DNA from: an uncultured Myxococcales bacterium
GTDB lineage: Bacteria; Myxococcota_A; UBA9042
DNA length: 46,597 bases
Assembly: GCA_903919145.1 (NCBI GenBank)
Contig: CAIXGW010000035.1
Coordinates: forward strand, 1-46,597
Direction of reading: 5' to 3'
This document shows positions 17,347 through 26,537 of the stretch, piece after piece. The notes beneath the pieces are model-generated. The model was given only the letters and a program-made list of their open reading frames with translations, was not told the DNA's origin and did not search any database. Every line of letters starts with the position of its first letter. Positions within the stretch are counted from its first letter, which is position 1. A program made the position numbers and the translations under genes.

Positions 17347-17884
17347 TGCTCCCCCCGGTCTACATTGGCCTCGGGCAGTCCCCTGCGGGACGGCGCCGGC
17401 TGCACGTGCCACCTGTGACACGATGGGCAGGACTGTGCAGGCGCCCCCCAGCAACCTGAGAAGGCCGGGCGCCTCGCGGCAAACGTTCGCACAACAGCGC
17501 AGAAACTTCCGCTTGCTGCATCTAACCATTAGCCGTTTAGGGAATTATTGCGCGCAGCACGGACCGACGAGTCCCGCCTTCCCCGCCCCCGCCCGCAGCA
17601 TCCCGGCGTTCTTGCGGCGCGTCAATAGGCGCAAGAGCGTGGCCGAGCGAGGACGGCCTCGAACCGAACCACCCGCCTGCCCAGCCCCAGATACTTGGGC
17701 TGCTCACGCTGGCCCTGGTTGGAGGGGTCATGCACTGCCCTGGGGGCTGTGGGAGCTTTGGGCACTGCCTTAGGCGTCGGGTACGCCCTGCCAGCCGGAA
17801 CTGGCGAATTCCTCAACATCTGTGCGGATCTAACATTGCCTTGGGGACTGTCGGAGCCTGGTCAGCAGCCGCAGCTCGGCCGGT
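17347..17884. other. 538-base interval upstream of the minus-strand operon
   Basis: No supported gene lies here. The interval must hold the promoter of the leftward operon. The most AT-rich stretch is about 17521-17552, on the operon side, but I cannot assign clear -35/-10 boxes. The right part, about 17690-17884, may contain decayed 5' sequence of the adjacent FGE-like pseudogene: its open frame is closed by a TAA at 17831 and has no signal peptide. Confidence 0.5.
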
Positions 17885-19062
17885 GTGTGCGGCAAGGGCG
17901 GTGTCGGCGCGAGCTGCGTGGCCGGGAAGTGGCTGTGCGAGTACAAGGCGGTCGCCGGATATGAAGGGGGGCAGGAGCTTACCTGCGATGATAAGGATAA
18001 TAATTGCAATGGGATTACCGATGAGGGCTGCGACGACGATGGCGACAAGTACTGCGACGCCAGCATGGCGGTGGTGGCCAAGCCGCCTATTTGCCCTAAC
18101 TCTTTGAACAGCAAAGGCGATGACTGCAATGACGATCCAACCAAGGGAGGAACGAGCGCTCACCCCGGCAAGATCGAGGTCTGCAGCAATGGGGTAGACG
18201 AAAACTGCAACGGAACCATCGACGAAGGCTGCGTTCCAGCGCCTGCAGGCATGGTCTTCATTCCCGCCGGAACGTTCTGGATGGGCTGCAACACCGCAAA
18301 GGACTCGGCGTGCGCCAATCAGGTGAGTGAAAACCCGCAGCACAAAGTGTCGCTCTCGCCGTACTTCATCGACATCACGGAAGTCACCGCCGCGGAATAC
18401 AAGAAGTGTGTGGATGCTGGCGGCTGCTCGGCGCCTGGGGGAGAGAACGTCAGCAGTTACGCAAATTGGAGCACCGCCGGCAACAAGCCCCAAGCTGGCC
18501 GAGAGCAACATCCGCTCAATTGCGTCACCTGGACCGACTCGCAAAAATTCTGCAAGTGGCGCGGCAGCAAGGTCGATGCAGCCAATGCGAGCAAATACGA
18601 CCTGCCGACAGACGCACAGTGGGAGATGGCGGCGCGCGGCAGCTGCGAAAAGAACGGCAGTGCGGCTTCCAATGACGCAGCCTGCAAAGCGGCGATGGGA
18701 CTTACCCCTGGGGTGAGCAGCTGGCGACGTGCAGCTATGCGATCATGCACACCGGCGTCAATTGGGGCTGCGGCACCAACACCACAGCGCCAGTAGCCAG
18801 CATCCCCGCAGGCGCCAGCCCCTACGGCATCCAAGACATGGCAGGCAACGCCGCCGAGTGGATTCGCGATTATCACTCGGCCGGCCATTACAGCAGCTCG
18901 CCGAGCACAGACCCTCTGAACACCACGGCGGCCTCCCAGCGGTCGGTGCGCGGCGGCGCCATCCCAAGCCCAGCGGCCGACGTGCGTGCGAGTGCGCGCG
19001 TTGGCGGTGACCCGGGCGTCATCTATGCCTTCACTGGCTTTCGCTGCGTGCGCTCTCTGTAG
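17885..19062 (+). pseudogene. Broken MopE-motif / formylglycine-generating-enzyme-like (SUMF1 fold) gene
   Basis: Two frames together encode a MopE-type metal-binding segment with CDDKDNNCNGITDEGC and VCSNGVDENCNGTIDEGC, then an FGE-sulfatase (SUMF1-like) domain. In the first frame the domain begins GMVFIPAGTFWMGC and includes NCVTWTDSQKFCKW and DLPTDAQWEMAARG. The second frame, from about 18700, restores TYPWGEQLATC, GASPYGIQDMAGNAAEW, VRGGA and the terminal GFRCVRSL. Adding one G to the GGG run at 18697-18699 would join the frames. The 5' end also looks lost: a TAA sits at 17831, and the GTG at 17885 has no signal peptide or convincing ribosome binding site. Such proteins are usually exported, and many only share the fold and do not make formylglycine. 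The codons near 17985-18020 are AT-richer than neighbouring genes. Confidence 0.75.
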
Positions 19063-19360
19063 GGGCCGTTGTCCGGTCCGCACAACCCGACGGCATCTTT
19101 GCCGCGATGGCGAATTGGCCCCCCCAAATGGGCTGGCAGCCAACGCTGTTTGCTGTGCCCGCGCAACGTCGCGACCTGCAGGCGCACGCCCTCAACTGGC
19201 AACTGGCCAAGCTTGGTCGCGTCGGCGCCAGCCAACACCGCCCCTGGCAGCCGGCCCATGACGAAGCAGTGGCAGCTTGGGGCTGGACTTGTGCCGAAAG
19301 TGGCGCTACCTTGCCGCCTCCGCTGCGCGTCCATGCCCGCGCCGGATCAGGAGATTCCCT
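19063..19360. other. Intergenic interval before mmsA, with a doubtful small ORF
   Basis: An 85-codon frame runs from an ATG at 19107 to a TGA at 19362-19364 and overlaps the mmsA start as ATGA, which is suggestive of coupling. It lacks a ribosome binding site and its Trp/Pro-rich product is not recognised, so I do not call it a gene. The mmsA promoter should lie here if the small frame is not coding. Confidence 0.3.
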
Positions 19361-20881
19361 ATGAACGCCGCCCTTCCCGTCCTTTCTTCCGCAGTGCCCG
19401 CCTACCAGAGCCGCAGCTACGATTTTGCCGAGTACACCACCTGCCGCAACTGGCGGGGCGGCGCTTTGGTCGATGCGGTCAGCGGCCACACCCTGCCGGT
19501 CGAGAATCCCCGCCACGGCAAGGTCATGGGCCACGTGGTGCTGTCGGGCCAGGCCGACGTCGAGGCTGCCGTGCACGCCGCCAAGCTGGCCCTGCCGGGC
19601 TGGAAAGGCACGCCGATGCGCGAGCGCGCCCAGGTGATGTTTCGCCTCAAGGCCCTGCTGGAGCGCGACATGGACGAGCTGTGCTGGCTGCTCTCGGCCG
19701 AGAACGGCAAGACCTACGCCGAGGCCAAAGGCGACATCGACAAGGGCATTGAGTGCATCGAATTCGCCATTGCTTTGCCGCAGATGGCCACGGGCGGCGG
19801 CATTGACGTCTCGCGCGGCGTGCACTGCGAGGTGACCAATGAGCCCCTTGGCATTGTCGCCGGCATCGTGCCCTTCAACTTTCCGATCATGGTGCCGCTG
19901 TGGATGCTGCCCAACGCCCTGGTGGCGGGCAACGCGTTCATTCTAAAGCCCAGCGAAGTCGTGCCCTACGGCGCCCTGCGGCTGGGCCAGCTGCTCAAAG
20001 AAGCGGGCCTGCCAGACGGCATCTACCAGACCATCAACGGCGGCCGCGATGCCGTCGAGGCGGTGGTCGACCATCCGGCCATCGCCGCGATTGGCTTTGT
20101 GGGCAGCACCAAGGTGGCCAAGCTGGTGTACGCGCGGGCCTCGGCCCTGGGCAAGCGCGCACTGTGCCTGGGTGGCGCCAAAAACCACGTGATTGTGGTG
20201 CCCGACGCCGACCTGGAGCTGACGGCCCAGACCGCCGTGGCCAGCTCCTTTGGCTGCGCCGGGCAGCGCTGCATGGCCAGCTCGCTGATGGTGGCGGTGG
20301 GCGATGTGCAGCACATCATTGACGCCATGGTCGGCTACGCCAAGAACATGCAGCTGGGCAAAGACATGGGCTGCGTCATCTCGCAAGCCGCCCGCGAGCG
20401 CATCAACGCCTACATCGACCAGGCCGAGAAGCTGGGTGCCAAGGTCATTGTCGATGGGCGCGGCGCCTCCTTGCCCGGCGCCGACGGCTACTGGGTCGGC
20501 CCCACCATCCTGGACAACGTCAGCCCAGACATGCCCGCCGGCTGCGACGAGATCTTTGGGCCAGTGCTCAGCATTATCCACGCCAAGACCCTGGACGAAG
20601 CCATCGCCATAGAGAACGCCAGCCCCTACGGCAACGGCGCCGCCATCTTTACCACCCGCGGCTACGTGGCCCGCTATGCGGTAGAGCGCCTGGAAGCCGG
20701 CATGATCGGCGTCAACATCGGCGTGCCGGTGCCGCGCGAGCCCTTCAGCTTTGGCGGCTTTCACGACTCCAAGTTTGGCCACGGCGACATCACCGGCATG
20801 GACGGCTTTCGCTTCTGGTCGCGCCCCAAGAAAATCACCAGCAAGTGGGCCCTGCAGAGCGACTCCTCGTGGATGTCGTGA
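19361..20881 (+). CDS. mmsA: Methylmalonate-semialdehyde dehydrogenase (CoA-acylating)
   Basis: This 506-residue enzyme converts methylmalonate semialdehyde, NAD and CoA to propionyl-CoA, CO2 and NADH, and malonate semialdehyde to acetyl-CoA, in valine and related catabolism in the cytoplasm. I chose the ATG at 19361 because AGGAG lies seven bases upstream. The longer frame to 19277 adds a non-homologous leader. Family hallmarks are NEPLGIVAGIVPFNFP, the substrate-loop WMLPNALVAGN, FILKPSE, the catalytic cysteine in GCAGQRCMA (C304) and the C-terminal PVPREPFSFGG...RFWSRPKKIT. The length is normal for the family. The start codon of the next gene overlaps the stop. Aldehyde dehydrogenases of other classes are excluded by the GQRCMA and RFWSRPKK signatures. 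Confidence 0.95.
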   Translation: MNAALPVLSSAVPAYQSRSYDFAEYTTCRNWRGGALVDAVSGHTLPVENPRHGKVMGHVVLSGQADVEAAVHAAKLALPGWKGTPMRERAQVMFRLKALLERDMDELCWLLSAENGKTYAEAKGDIDKGIECIEFAIALPQMATGGGIDVSRGVHCEVTNEPLGIVAGIVPFNFPIMVPLWMLPNALVAGNAFILKPSEVVPYGALRLGQLLKEAGLPDGIYQTINGGRDAVEAVVDHPAIAAIGFVGSTKVAKLVYARASALGKRALCLGGAKNHVIVVPDADLELTAQTAVASSFGCAGQRCMASSLMVAVGDVQHIIDAMVGYAKNMQLGKDMGCVISQAARERINAYIDQAEKLGAKVIVDGRGASLPGADGYWVGPTILDNVSPDMPAGCDEIFGPVLSIIHAKTLDEAIAIENASPYGNGAAIFTTRGYVARYAVERLEAGMIGVNIGVPVPREPFSFGGFHDSKFGHGDITGMDGFRFWSRPKKITSKWALQSDSSWMS

Positions 20882-21369
20882 GCGGCCTGCCCCTCAGCCA
20901 CCAGCCGCTGGCCCGCCGCCATCAGCAGCTGCGCTGGGTGATGCAGGCCTACGTGCTGTGCTATGCCTGCTTCTTTGCCTGCGTGTTGCTGGCTGAGGAT
21001 CGGGTCTACGACCTGCTGGAGTTCAACCGCAGTCTGCTGGGCTTTGGCGCGCCTGCTGGCCCGGCTCCGGCGATTGCGGTGTGGAAATACGTGGCGCTGG
21101 GCTACATTGCCTCGCTTGGGCTGTTCAGCTGGTGGGCGCAGCTGGACCTGGGGCGCCACCGCGTCTTCATCCAGCTGATGGTCTACGGCAAGTTTGTTGC
21201 AGCCGCGCTGATGCTGGGCCATTTTGTCCTGGCAGGCGGCGTGACGGCGTTTCTGCTGTCGGGGCTGTCGGACGCGGCCATGGGCCTGGTGGCACTGGTC
21301 GCCGTAGAGCGGGCGTTTCCAGGCACAGCCAAGGCGATGATGACGCTCAGGCCGCTGGGTCCGGCGTAG
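20878..21369 (+). CDS. Small membrane protein, about four transmembrane segments
   Basis: The protein has about 163 residues. The GTG at 20878 overlaps the mmsA stop codon as GTGA. The in-frame GTG at 20869 is an alternative, and neither has a clear ribosome binding site. Hydrophobic segments lie near WVMQAYVLCYACFFACVLLA, AVWKYVALGYIASLGLFSWW, YGKFVAAALMLGHFVLAGG and FLLSGLSDAAMGLVALVAV, with short polar loops between them. I do not recognise the family. Coupling to mmsA suggests co-expression only; no transport or enzymatic motif is visible. Confidence 0.7.
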   Translation: MSGLPLSHQPLARRHQQLRWVMQAYVLCYACFFACVLLAEDRVYDLLEFNRSLLGFGAPAGPAPAIAVWKYVALGYIASLGLFSWWAQLDLGRHRVFIQLMVYGKFVAAALMLGHFVLAGGVTAFLLSGLSDAAMGLVALVAVERAFPGTAKAMMTLRPLGPA

Positions 21370-21399
21370 CGCCTGCTGCTAAGGGCTTGTAAAACAACA

Positions 21400-21411
21400 A
21401 CTCGATCGAGT
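21400..21411. other. 12-bp perfect palindrome between convergent genes
   Basis: ACTCGATCGAGT is a perfect palindrome, and a few bases on both sides also pair. It lies 31 bases after the stop of the small membrane protein gene. It could be part of a termination hairpin or a protein-binding site. Confidence 0.4.
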
Positions 21412-21479
21412 CGTGTTGAGAGCGGAGCGGTGAGCCGGCCTGCAAAGACGCGAACTTGCGACCCACCCAGCAAGCAAAT

Positions 21480-21517
21480 GGGCCTCATAGAAAATCAAGT
21501 TGATTTTTTGCAGGCCC
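21480..21517. terminator. Probable bidirectional terminator hairpin
   Basis: GGGCCT (21480-21485) pairs with AGGCCC (21512-21517). Inside it, AAAATC and GATTTT form a second stem around AAGTT, and T- and A-rich arms serve both strands. It sits between the plus-strand membrane protein gene and the end of the minus-strand dehydrogenase gene, whose stop codon it touches, as expected of a shared terminator. Confidence 0.6.
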
Positions 21518-22341
21518 TAGACCATCACCGAACCACAAGAAATGTCGATGCCCTGACCGGTAATGCACTCGCCGCCGGGTCCAATCAAGAACTTCAGATA
21601 GCTGGCGACTTCTTCTGGGCGCACCATCCGGCGGATCGGCAGCACCGCCAGCGCCTCTTGGGTCTGCTGTTGCGGGGTGATGCCGCGGGCTGCCGCCATC
21701 CGCGCCAGCGACTGGTGGGCCATCTCGGTGTCCACCCAGCCGGGATTGACGGCGTTGACGCGAATCCCGCGGCCAGAAAGCTCCAGCGCCATGGTCCGCA
21801 CCAGGCCCATGACCGCGTGCTTGCTGGCGACATAGGCTGCGGCACCTGGCGCACCAAAGCGCGCCAACACACTGCCAATGAACAGGATCCGCCCGCCTTG
21901 CCCCATGTGGTCGGCCACCCGCTGGGCCAAGAACCAGTTGCCCACCACGTTGGTCTGCAGGACCTGGCGAAAAGCCTTGCGCGCCGCCGGCGAGTTGTCG
22001 CTGACCGGCGTGACCAGGTTGATGCCGGCGTTGAGGATGAGCACGTCAATCGGCCCAAACCGGGTCTCGGCGGCGACCACGGCGCTGTCTACCGACTCTT
22101 CGTCGTCCAGGTCCATGCGCAGCGCCTGGGCGCGGTCGGTGCCAATGTCCATGGCTACGCCCAGCGTCCGGTTGTAAGACCGCGCCGCCAAAGAGAAGCG
22201 GTAGGCCTTCTCTTCACCCAGCAGCCGCGCCACGGCCTCGCCGATGCCCCGCGACGCACCGCTGATAAAGACGTGCTTGGGCCGGGCGGCCAGCGCCGCC
22301 TCCAGCTCGGACTGAGGCAACCTCACCGTTGACATAGCCAC
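21517..22341 (-). CDS. Short-chain dehydrogenase/reductase
   Basis: This 274-residue cytoplasmic oxidoreductase belongs to the classical SDR family. The GTG at 22341 is preceded by AGAGGTG at good spacing. An ATG two codons later is an alternative with worse spacing. Motifs: the cofactor loop GASRGIG (residues 28-34), NAG (104-106), the catalytic Ser157, and Tyr170/Lys174 in YVASK, followed by NPGWVDTEM. The length fits the family. LAARS at residues 51-55, with no acid at the end of beta-2, is compatible with NADP(H), but this is uncertain. The substrate cannot be told. It is the last gene of a four-gene operon with a porin and a metallohydrolase, so it may act on a product released by that hydrolase, which is inference. 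Confidence 0.9.
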   Translation of the reverse strand: MAMSTVRLPQSELEAALAARPKHVFISGASRGIGEAVARLLGEEKAYRFSLAARSYNRTLGVAMDIGTDRAQALRMDLDDEESVDSAVVAAETRFGPIDVLILNAGINLVTPVSDNSPAARKAFRQVLQTNVVGNWFLAQRVADHMGQGGRILFIGSVLARFGAPGAAAYVASKHAVMGLVRTMALELSGRGIRVNAVNPGWVDTEMAHQSLARMAAARGITPQQQTQEALAVLPIRRMVRPEEVASYLKFLIGPGGECITGQGIDISCGSVMV

Positions 22342-22344
22342 AAA

Positions 22345-22608
22345 TCACCTCTTGGTAGCCGATTGTTCCTGCGCGCGCAACGCCTGCCCCTCGGGGCCCC
22401 ACACCGCATGGTAGGCCGCAAAGATGACGCCAAGGACAAACCACACCACCACCAGCATGTAGGCCACGTAGATGCCGCCGCGAAAAAACCGATACAGAGG
22501 CGGCTTTTCCTCGGCGCGCCGCAGCACCGCCTCATCGGGCAGGCCGTGCTCGTCTTCGGCGTGCTCCAGCGCGCCGGTGGCTGGGGGCTCGACCTGCGGC
22601 TCACTCAT
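22345..22608 (-). CDS. Small single-helix membrane protein
   Basis: This 87-residue protein starts at an ATG overlapping the upstream stop as ATGA. The first 40 residues are acidic and proline-rich, then FFRGGIYVAY leads into one transmembrane helix (about residues 45-67), followed by a short charged tail. The basic YRFFR before the helix suggests the N-terminus is inside. I do not recognise a family. Its position between the metallohydrolase lipoprotein and the dehydrogenase, with a 3-base gap to the latter, points to an accessory role in that operon. Confidence 0.75.
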   Translation of the reverse strand: MSEPQVEPPATGALEHAEDEHGLPDEAVLRRAEEKPPLYRFFRGGIYVAYMLVVVWFVLGVIFAAYHAVWGPEGQALRAQEQSATKR

Positions 22609-25600
22609 GGCGTGCGGTGGCTCCCCAGGGCATCGCGGAGCGCACCCTTCTGAGTTTCGCTATAGATGTCACAGACACCGGGCACGGGCAGGCCACAGCG
22701 CGCCTCGGTGGCCAGGCACTCGTAGTCGCTCTGCAGCTCTTTGCAGGTGCGCTTCTTGCCCTGCCAGTCCCACGCCGACTCCTGGATCTCGCCGGTCTTG
22801 ACGTCGCAGCGCGGCGAGCAGAAGGCGGGGGCCGGCAGCGGGGCGTCGTAGCGGCCATTGCCATCGGCGTCAATCAGCACGGCCGAGGCAATCGCCATCG
22901 GAAACACCGGGAAGAAGTCTGGGATTTTGGCCGGCGGCGGAAAGCTGGTCTTGGCCAGGCTCGCCAGCGCCGGGTCGCCAGCAAACAGCGCAGAGAAGGC
23001 GATCGAAGCCACCCGCGCCAGCTGCAGCTCGCCAAAGGGCACGTCCAGGTACACTGGCCGCATCCAAGACTTGGGCTGGGCACCCACCGCCACCACCACC
23101 ACGTGGCTGTCGCGCGCGGGCATGACCAGCTGCACAGTCTCGTCCAGGTCAATGATGCGCTTGGCATCCACGGTCAGGTTCTTGCTCCACGCCACCGCGC
23201 CATTGACGTAAATCTCTACCCGGTCCACGCCATACCAAGACGCAGTCTGCACGCGCAGCTTGACGGCCAGCGGCTGCCCAGCGGCGACCTTGGCCAGCTC
23301 TCCGGGCCCCTTGCCGCCAACTTGCAGGTCGATAAACGGACCGTAGCTCGGCACCGTCTGGCCGGCGCGCAGGTTGGTGGCCACGGCTGTGGTGTCCAGC
23401 TTGTCAGGCGCGTCGGTGGCCGAGCGCACGTAGGTCCGCGGCAAGCCCGGCTCGTGCTTGTAGCCATGGCTGTCTGAGCCACCGACCAGGCTGCGCACCA
23501 TGCCGTGCTCCAGCAGCCGAAAGTAATCCGACAGCACGCCGTCGCGCTGACCGCAGGGCACATTCCAGTCTTCCTTGGGCACGGCCTCGTCCAGCGGCAG
23601 GCTCAGCTTGTCGGCGTCATAGGTGCACTTCTTGGCCATGTCATCCAGGGCTTTGTCAGCTTTTTCCTGGGGATCCTTCTGGTCCGCCACCTTGGTCGGC
23701 GCGGCGTGCAGCCAGGCTTCTTGCTCTTCTACGGTGCGCTGGTTGATAAGCCCGGCGATGTAGGCCGCCAGGCTCATGCGAAAGCGCATGCGGCAGGTCG
23801 CCAGGTCTTCGCCGGCCGGGCACTGATCTTTGCCCTCAAACGCCAGGGGGTTCTGGAAGCCCGCCTTCGCCAGCTCTGGGCAGGAGGTCTGCATCTCGGC
23901 ACGGGCCTTGGCCTCGTCGACCTGGCCCCCGGTCACGCCGGCGCGGTCGATCCGGTCCAGGCAGCGAGAAAACACCTGCACTTCCCAAACTGTTGCCGTG
24001 TGCACCGAGTCAAAGCGCTTGCCGTTGAACACTTCCATGGCGTCGTGGTCGCACGCCACAGTGCGCAGCACGCTGTTGTTGGCCTCTTGCGCAGACAGGG
24101 TGCGGGTCAGGCTGTAGCCGTTGACGCCAGCCTGGTCCAGCCAGCCCAAAAAGCCGTCGCGCGGGTGGGCAATGATGGTAGAGGGCTTGGCGCCGCCATC
24201 TAGGCCGGTGCTTTTCAAGATGTCTTGCAGGATCGAGGTCGAAGGCTTGCAGTACCAGTCCACGCTGCCGTGGTGGGGAATCACGCTCTGGTCGTACTGC
24301 AGCGGAAAGCCGATGTAGTGGCCGATCTCCAAGGTAGAAATCTCTGAGCCCACCACGGCGCGCAGCCACTGGCCCAGGCCAAACAGCTTGACCCACGGCA
24401 GGTAGTCGCTCAGCACGTCGTGGTCGGTCGAAGCGACGTAGTCCACGCCCTCGGCGGCAATGGTCTTGACCCGCTCGCCCAGCGGCATGCCGGAGTCGAA
24501 GCTGGGCTCGGCGTGCAGGTGAAAATCGCCAGAGATCCAGCCGGTGGTGTCAATCTCGTGGGTAAGGACCGCGCGAATATTCAGGTTGTCACCGGGCTTG
24601 ACGTCCAAGGTTTGGTCGTGGATCGACCACTCGGTGCCGTGCGAAACCACCACCCGGTAGCGCCCCGCTGCCAGCGGCAGGTCAAAGCGGCCGTCGGTGG
24701 AAAACTGCAGGCGCTCGACGCCCACGCCCAAGCGGCCCTGGCCAAAGAACGGCATGCGGCCGCCATCGCGGAAGGTCGCTTCGCCATTGGCATCCAGCCG
24801 CACCACGGTAGCCTTGGCCGGCAGGGCGCCGCCGTGGCTGGCCAGCGCGTCGATGTGGATGCGCCCGGGCGAAGGCAGCGCCGGCACCGCCACCTGGGTC
24901 TTGCCAGCCTCCATCTTGGCGCGGATTGGCTCGCTGACCACGACCTTGTGCGCATCCATGGCCACCAGCAGATAGTCGCCAGGCGGCAAAGTGCCTTGAA
25001 ACGCGCCATCTTCTTGCAGGTCGGCCCCTGGGTCGGCCTCAATGGCGTTGAGCACGCCGGGGGCGCCGTCAATGGCGCGGTTGGCCGCCAGCACCTGGTC
25101 GACGGACTTCCACACGGTCTTGGGATCGGGGTCGCGCAGCACAAACACCGTGGCGTTGGCCGCCGGCTGCCCCGTCTGCGACCAGACCACAGCGCCCTTG
25201 AGCGTCCCGGTGGGGGTGGCCCGGTGCTTGTACACAATGTCAGACACCGAGCCCACGTCTCCCTGGCCTACGGCCAAGTAGCGCTCGTACTCAAATACCT
25301 TGACATTATCGCAGGTCTTGTCGTCCTCTGGGCCAGAAGAGCAGCCCAGCGAGGCGGTCACAAACGCGGTGGCGGCCGAGGTAAACACCGGCACCAGCAC
25401 CTGCGGGTCTTTGCCCTGCGCCGCCTGCTTTTTGGTGTAGTAGGCGTAGCTGACTTCGCCGCCGGATGCGGACACAAAATCAAAAGCCAGCGGCTTGCCA
25501 AAGGTGTCGCGGCCGCCAAACAGGGCGTCCCACACTGGTTTCTCTTCGTCAAAGCCGTGGCCGGGCACAAAGATGTCGGTCTGGTTGCCAAAGAACACAA

Positions 25601-26522
25601 AGTCGCCGCCGCCCACGCCGGCCTTTTGGTAGGGCGTGCCGTCGTCGGACTTCTTCTGGCCCAAGATGGCCTTGAAAATGTCTTGCGATCCCTCGGTATT
25701 TTGCAGAGGCGCCGTCTCCGAGCAGCCGCAGATCGCGCAGCCGTAGCTGTCAAACAGCGCGCCGGTGCTGCAGGTCTGAGAGCCACAGCCCAGCTCTTGC
25801 AGGGTCTTGCAGGCGCAATTGCCCTTGTCGGCCGCAGTCGCGCCCTTGCAGACCATGGTGGCGGTGCCGCCGCACTCCTTGTCATCCTTGCAGACCGATC
25901 CGGCCGTGGACTCAAACTCCTGCTCGGCGCGCGGGCGCAAGATCACCCAGGTCTTCATGGTCACAAAGGATTCGCCAGGGTGCAGCGAGTAGTCGGTGCG
26001 AAAGTTGACGGTGGTCTTGACGTCGGGAAAGAACAGACCCAGCAGCGGCCGCATCGACTCCAGGATCGACAGCGCCTCAAACAAGAACACGCCCTTGCCC
26101 TCAACGCGGATGGTCGCGGTCTTGCCGTCGCTGCCGTCGCTTAGGACCTTGACGTCGGACCCCAGCGGCGCTGGCACCAGCAAATTGGCAAACGGAAAGA
26201 CTTCTGCCAGCTTGTCTCGCCCTTGACCGGCGGGAAAGCGCGGGTCGTTGCGGCGGATATCGGCGTCGACCAGGCTGCCGCCAAACACGCCCGGGCCCCA
26301 AGAGCGGTCCGGCCCCAAAATGGCAATGCGCACCTTGTCATTTTCCAAGACAAAGTCGCCGACATCGGCGTAGGACACCGGCCCGCCCACCAGGTCCTGG
26401 CGGCTCTTGGCCACAAAGGCGCGCAGCTGGCCGGACTCGTCGGCAGCGCAGCCCACCAGCGCGGCCACCGCGGCCAGCATTAGAAAACCCAAGCGCGTCG
26501 GTGCGATGTGGTGCTTGTGCAT
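22605..26522 (-). CDS. Lipoprotein with PHP-type (CehA/McbA-like) metallohydrolase domain
   Basis: This 1305-residue protein starts at the ATG at 26522 with GGAGGGA upstream. Its lipoprotein signal ends ALVGC (C25). The N-terminal half is beta-rich and includes a Cys-rich insert near residues 200-270. A carboxypeptidase-regulatory-like segment follows, with TGTLKGAVVW and LPPGDYLLVAMD. The catalytic PHP region has the metal ligands in GDFHLHAE (H668, H670), STDHD (D700-D702), IIAHPRDG (H786) and GGSDSHG (D1017, H1019). This pattern is that of CehA/McbA-type hydrolases, some of which cleave carbamates or phosphoesters; the substrate here is unknown. The protein is far longer than the core enzymes of about 400-500 residues. 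It sits 15 bases downstream of a porin gene and probably acts on the periplasmic or outer face of the outer membrane. Confidence 0.85.
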   Translation of the reverse strand: MHKHHIAPTRLGFLMLAAVAALVGCAADESGQLRAFVAKSRQDLVGGPVSYADVGDFVLENDKVRIAILGPDRSWGPGVFGGSLVDADIRRNDPRFPAGQGRDKLAEVFPFANLLVPAPLGSDVKVLSDGSDGKTATIRVEGKGVFLFEALSILESMRPLLGLFFPDVKTTVNFRTDYSLHPGESFVTMKTWVILRPRAEQEFESTAGSVCKDDKECGGTATMVCKGATAADKGNCACKTLQELGCGSQTCSTGALFDSYGCAICGCSETAPLQNTEGSQDIFKAILGQKKSDDGTPYQKAGVGGGDFVFFGNQTDIFVPGHGFDEEKPVWDALFGGRDTFGKPLAFDFVSASGGEVSYAYYTKKQAAQGKDPQVLVPVFTSAATAFVTASLGCSSGPEDDKTCDNVKVFEYERYLAVGQGDVGSVSDIVYKHRATPTGTLKGAVVWSQTGQPAANATVFVLRDPDPKTVWKSVDQVLAANRAIDGAPGVLNAIEADPGADLQEDGAFQGTLPPGDYLLVAMDAHKVVVSEPIRAKMEAGKTQVAVPALPSPGRIHIDALASHGGALPAKATVVRLDANGEATFRDGGRMPFFGQGRLGVGVERLQFSTDGRFDLPLAAGRYRVVVSHGTEWSIHDQTLDVKPGDNLNIRAVLTHEIDTTGWISGDFHLHAEPSFDSGMPLGERVKTIAAEGVDYVASTDHDVLSDYLPWVKLFGLGQWLRAVVGSEISTLEIGHYIGFPLQYDQSVIPHHGSVDWYCKPSTSILQDILKSTGLDGGAKPSTIIAHPRDGFLGWLDQAGVNGYSLTRTLSAQEANNSVLRTVACDHDAMEVFNGKRFDSVHTATVWEVQVFSRCLDRIDRAGVTGGQVDEAKARAEMQTSCPELAKAGFQNPLAFEGKDQCPAGEDLATCRMRFRMSLAAYIAGLINQRTVEEQEAWLHAAPTKVADQKDPQEKADKALDDMAKKCTYDADKLSLPLDEAVPKEDWNVPCGQRDGVLSDYFRLLEHGMVRSLVGGSDSHGYKHEPGLPRTYVRSATDAPDKLDTTAVATNLRAGQTVPSYGPFIDLQVGGKGPGELAKVAAGQPLAVKLRVQTASWYGVDRVEIYVNGAVAWSKNLTVDAKRIIDLDETVQLVMPARDSHVVVVAVGAQPKSWMRPVYLDVPFGELQLARVASIAFSALFAGDPALASLAKTSFPPPAKIPDFFPVFPMAIASAVLIDADGNGRYDAPLPAPAFCSPRCDVKTGEIQESAWDWQGKKRTCKELQSDYECLATEARCGLPVPGVCDIYSETQKGALRDALGSHRTP

Positions 26523-26537
26523 GGTCCCTCCGAGCTG

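Noticed and set aside
17347..17529. Upstream extension of the giant gene to 17529
   Set aside because: The extra 61 residues lack a ribosome binding site and would place the signal peptide internally, whereas the ATG at 17346 has an ideal GGGGGAG.
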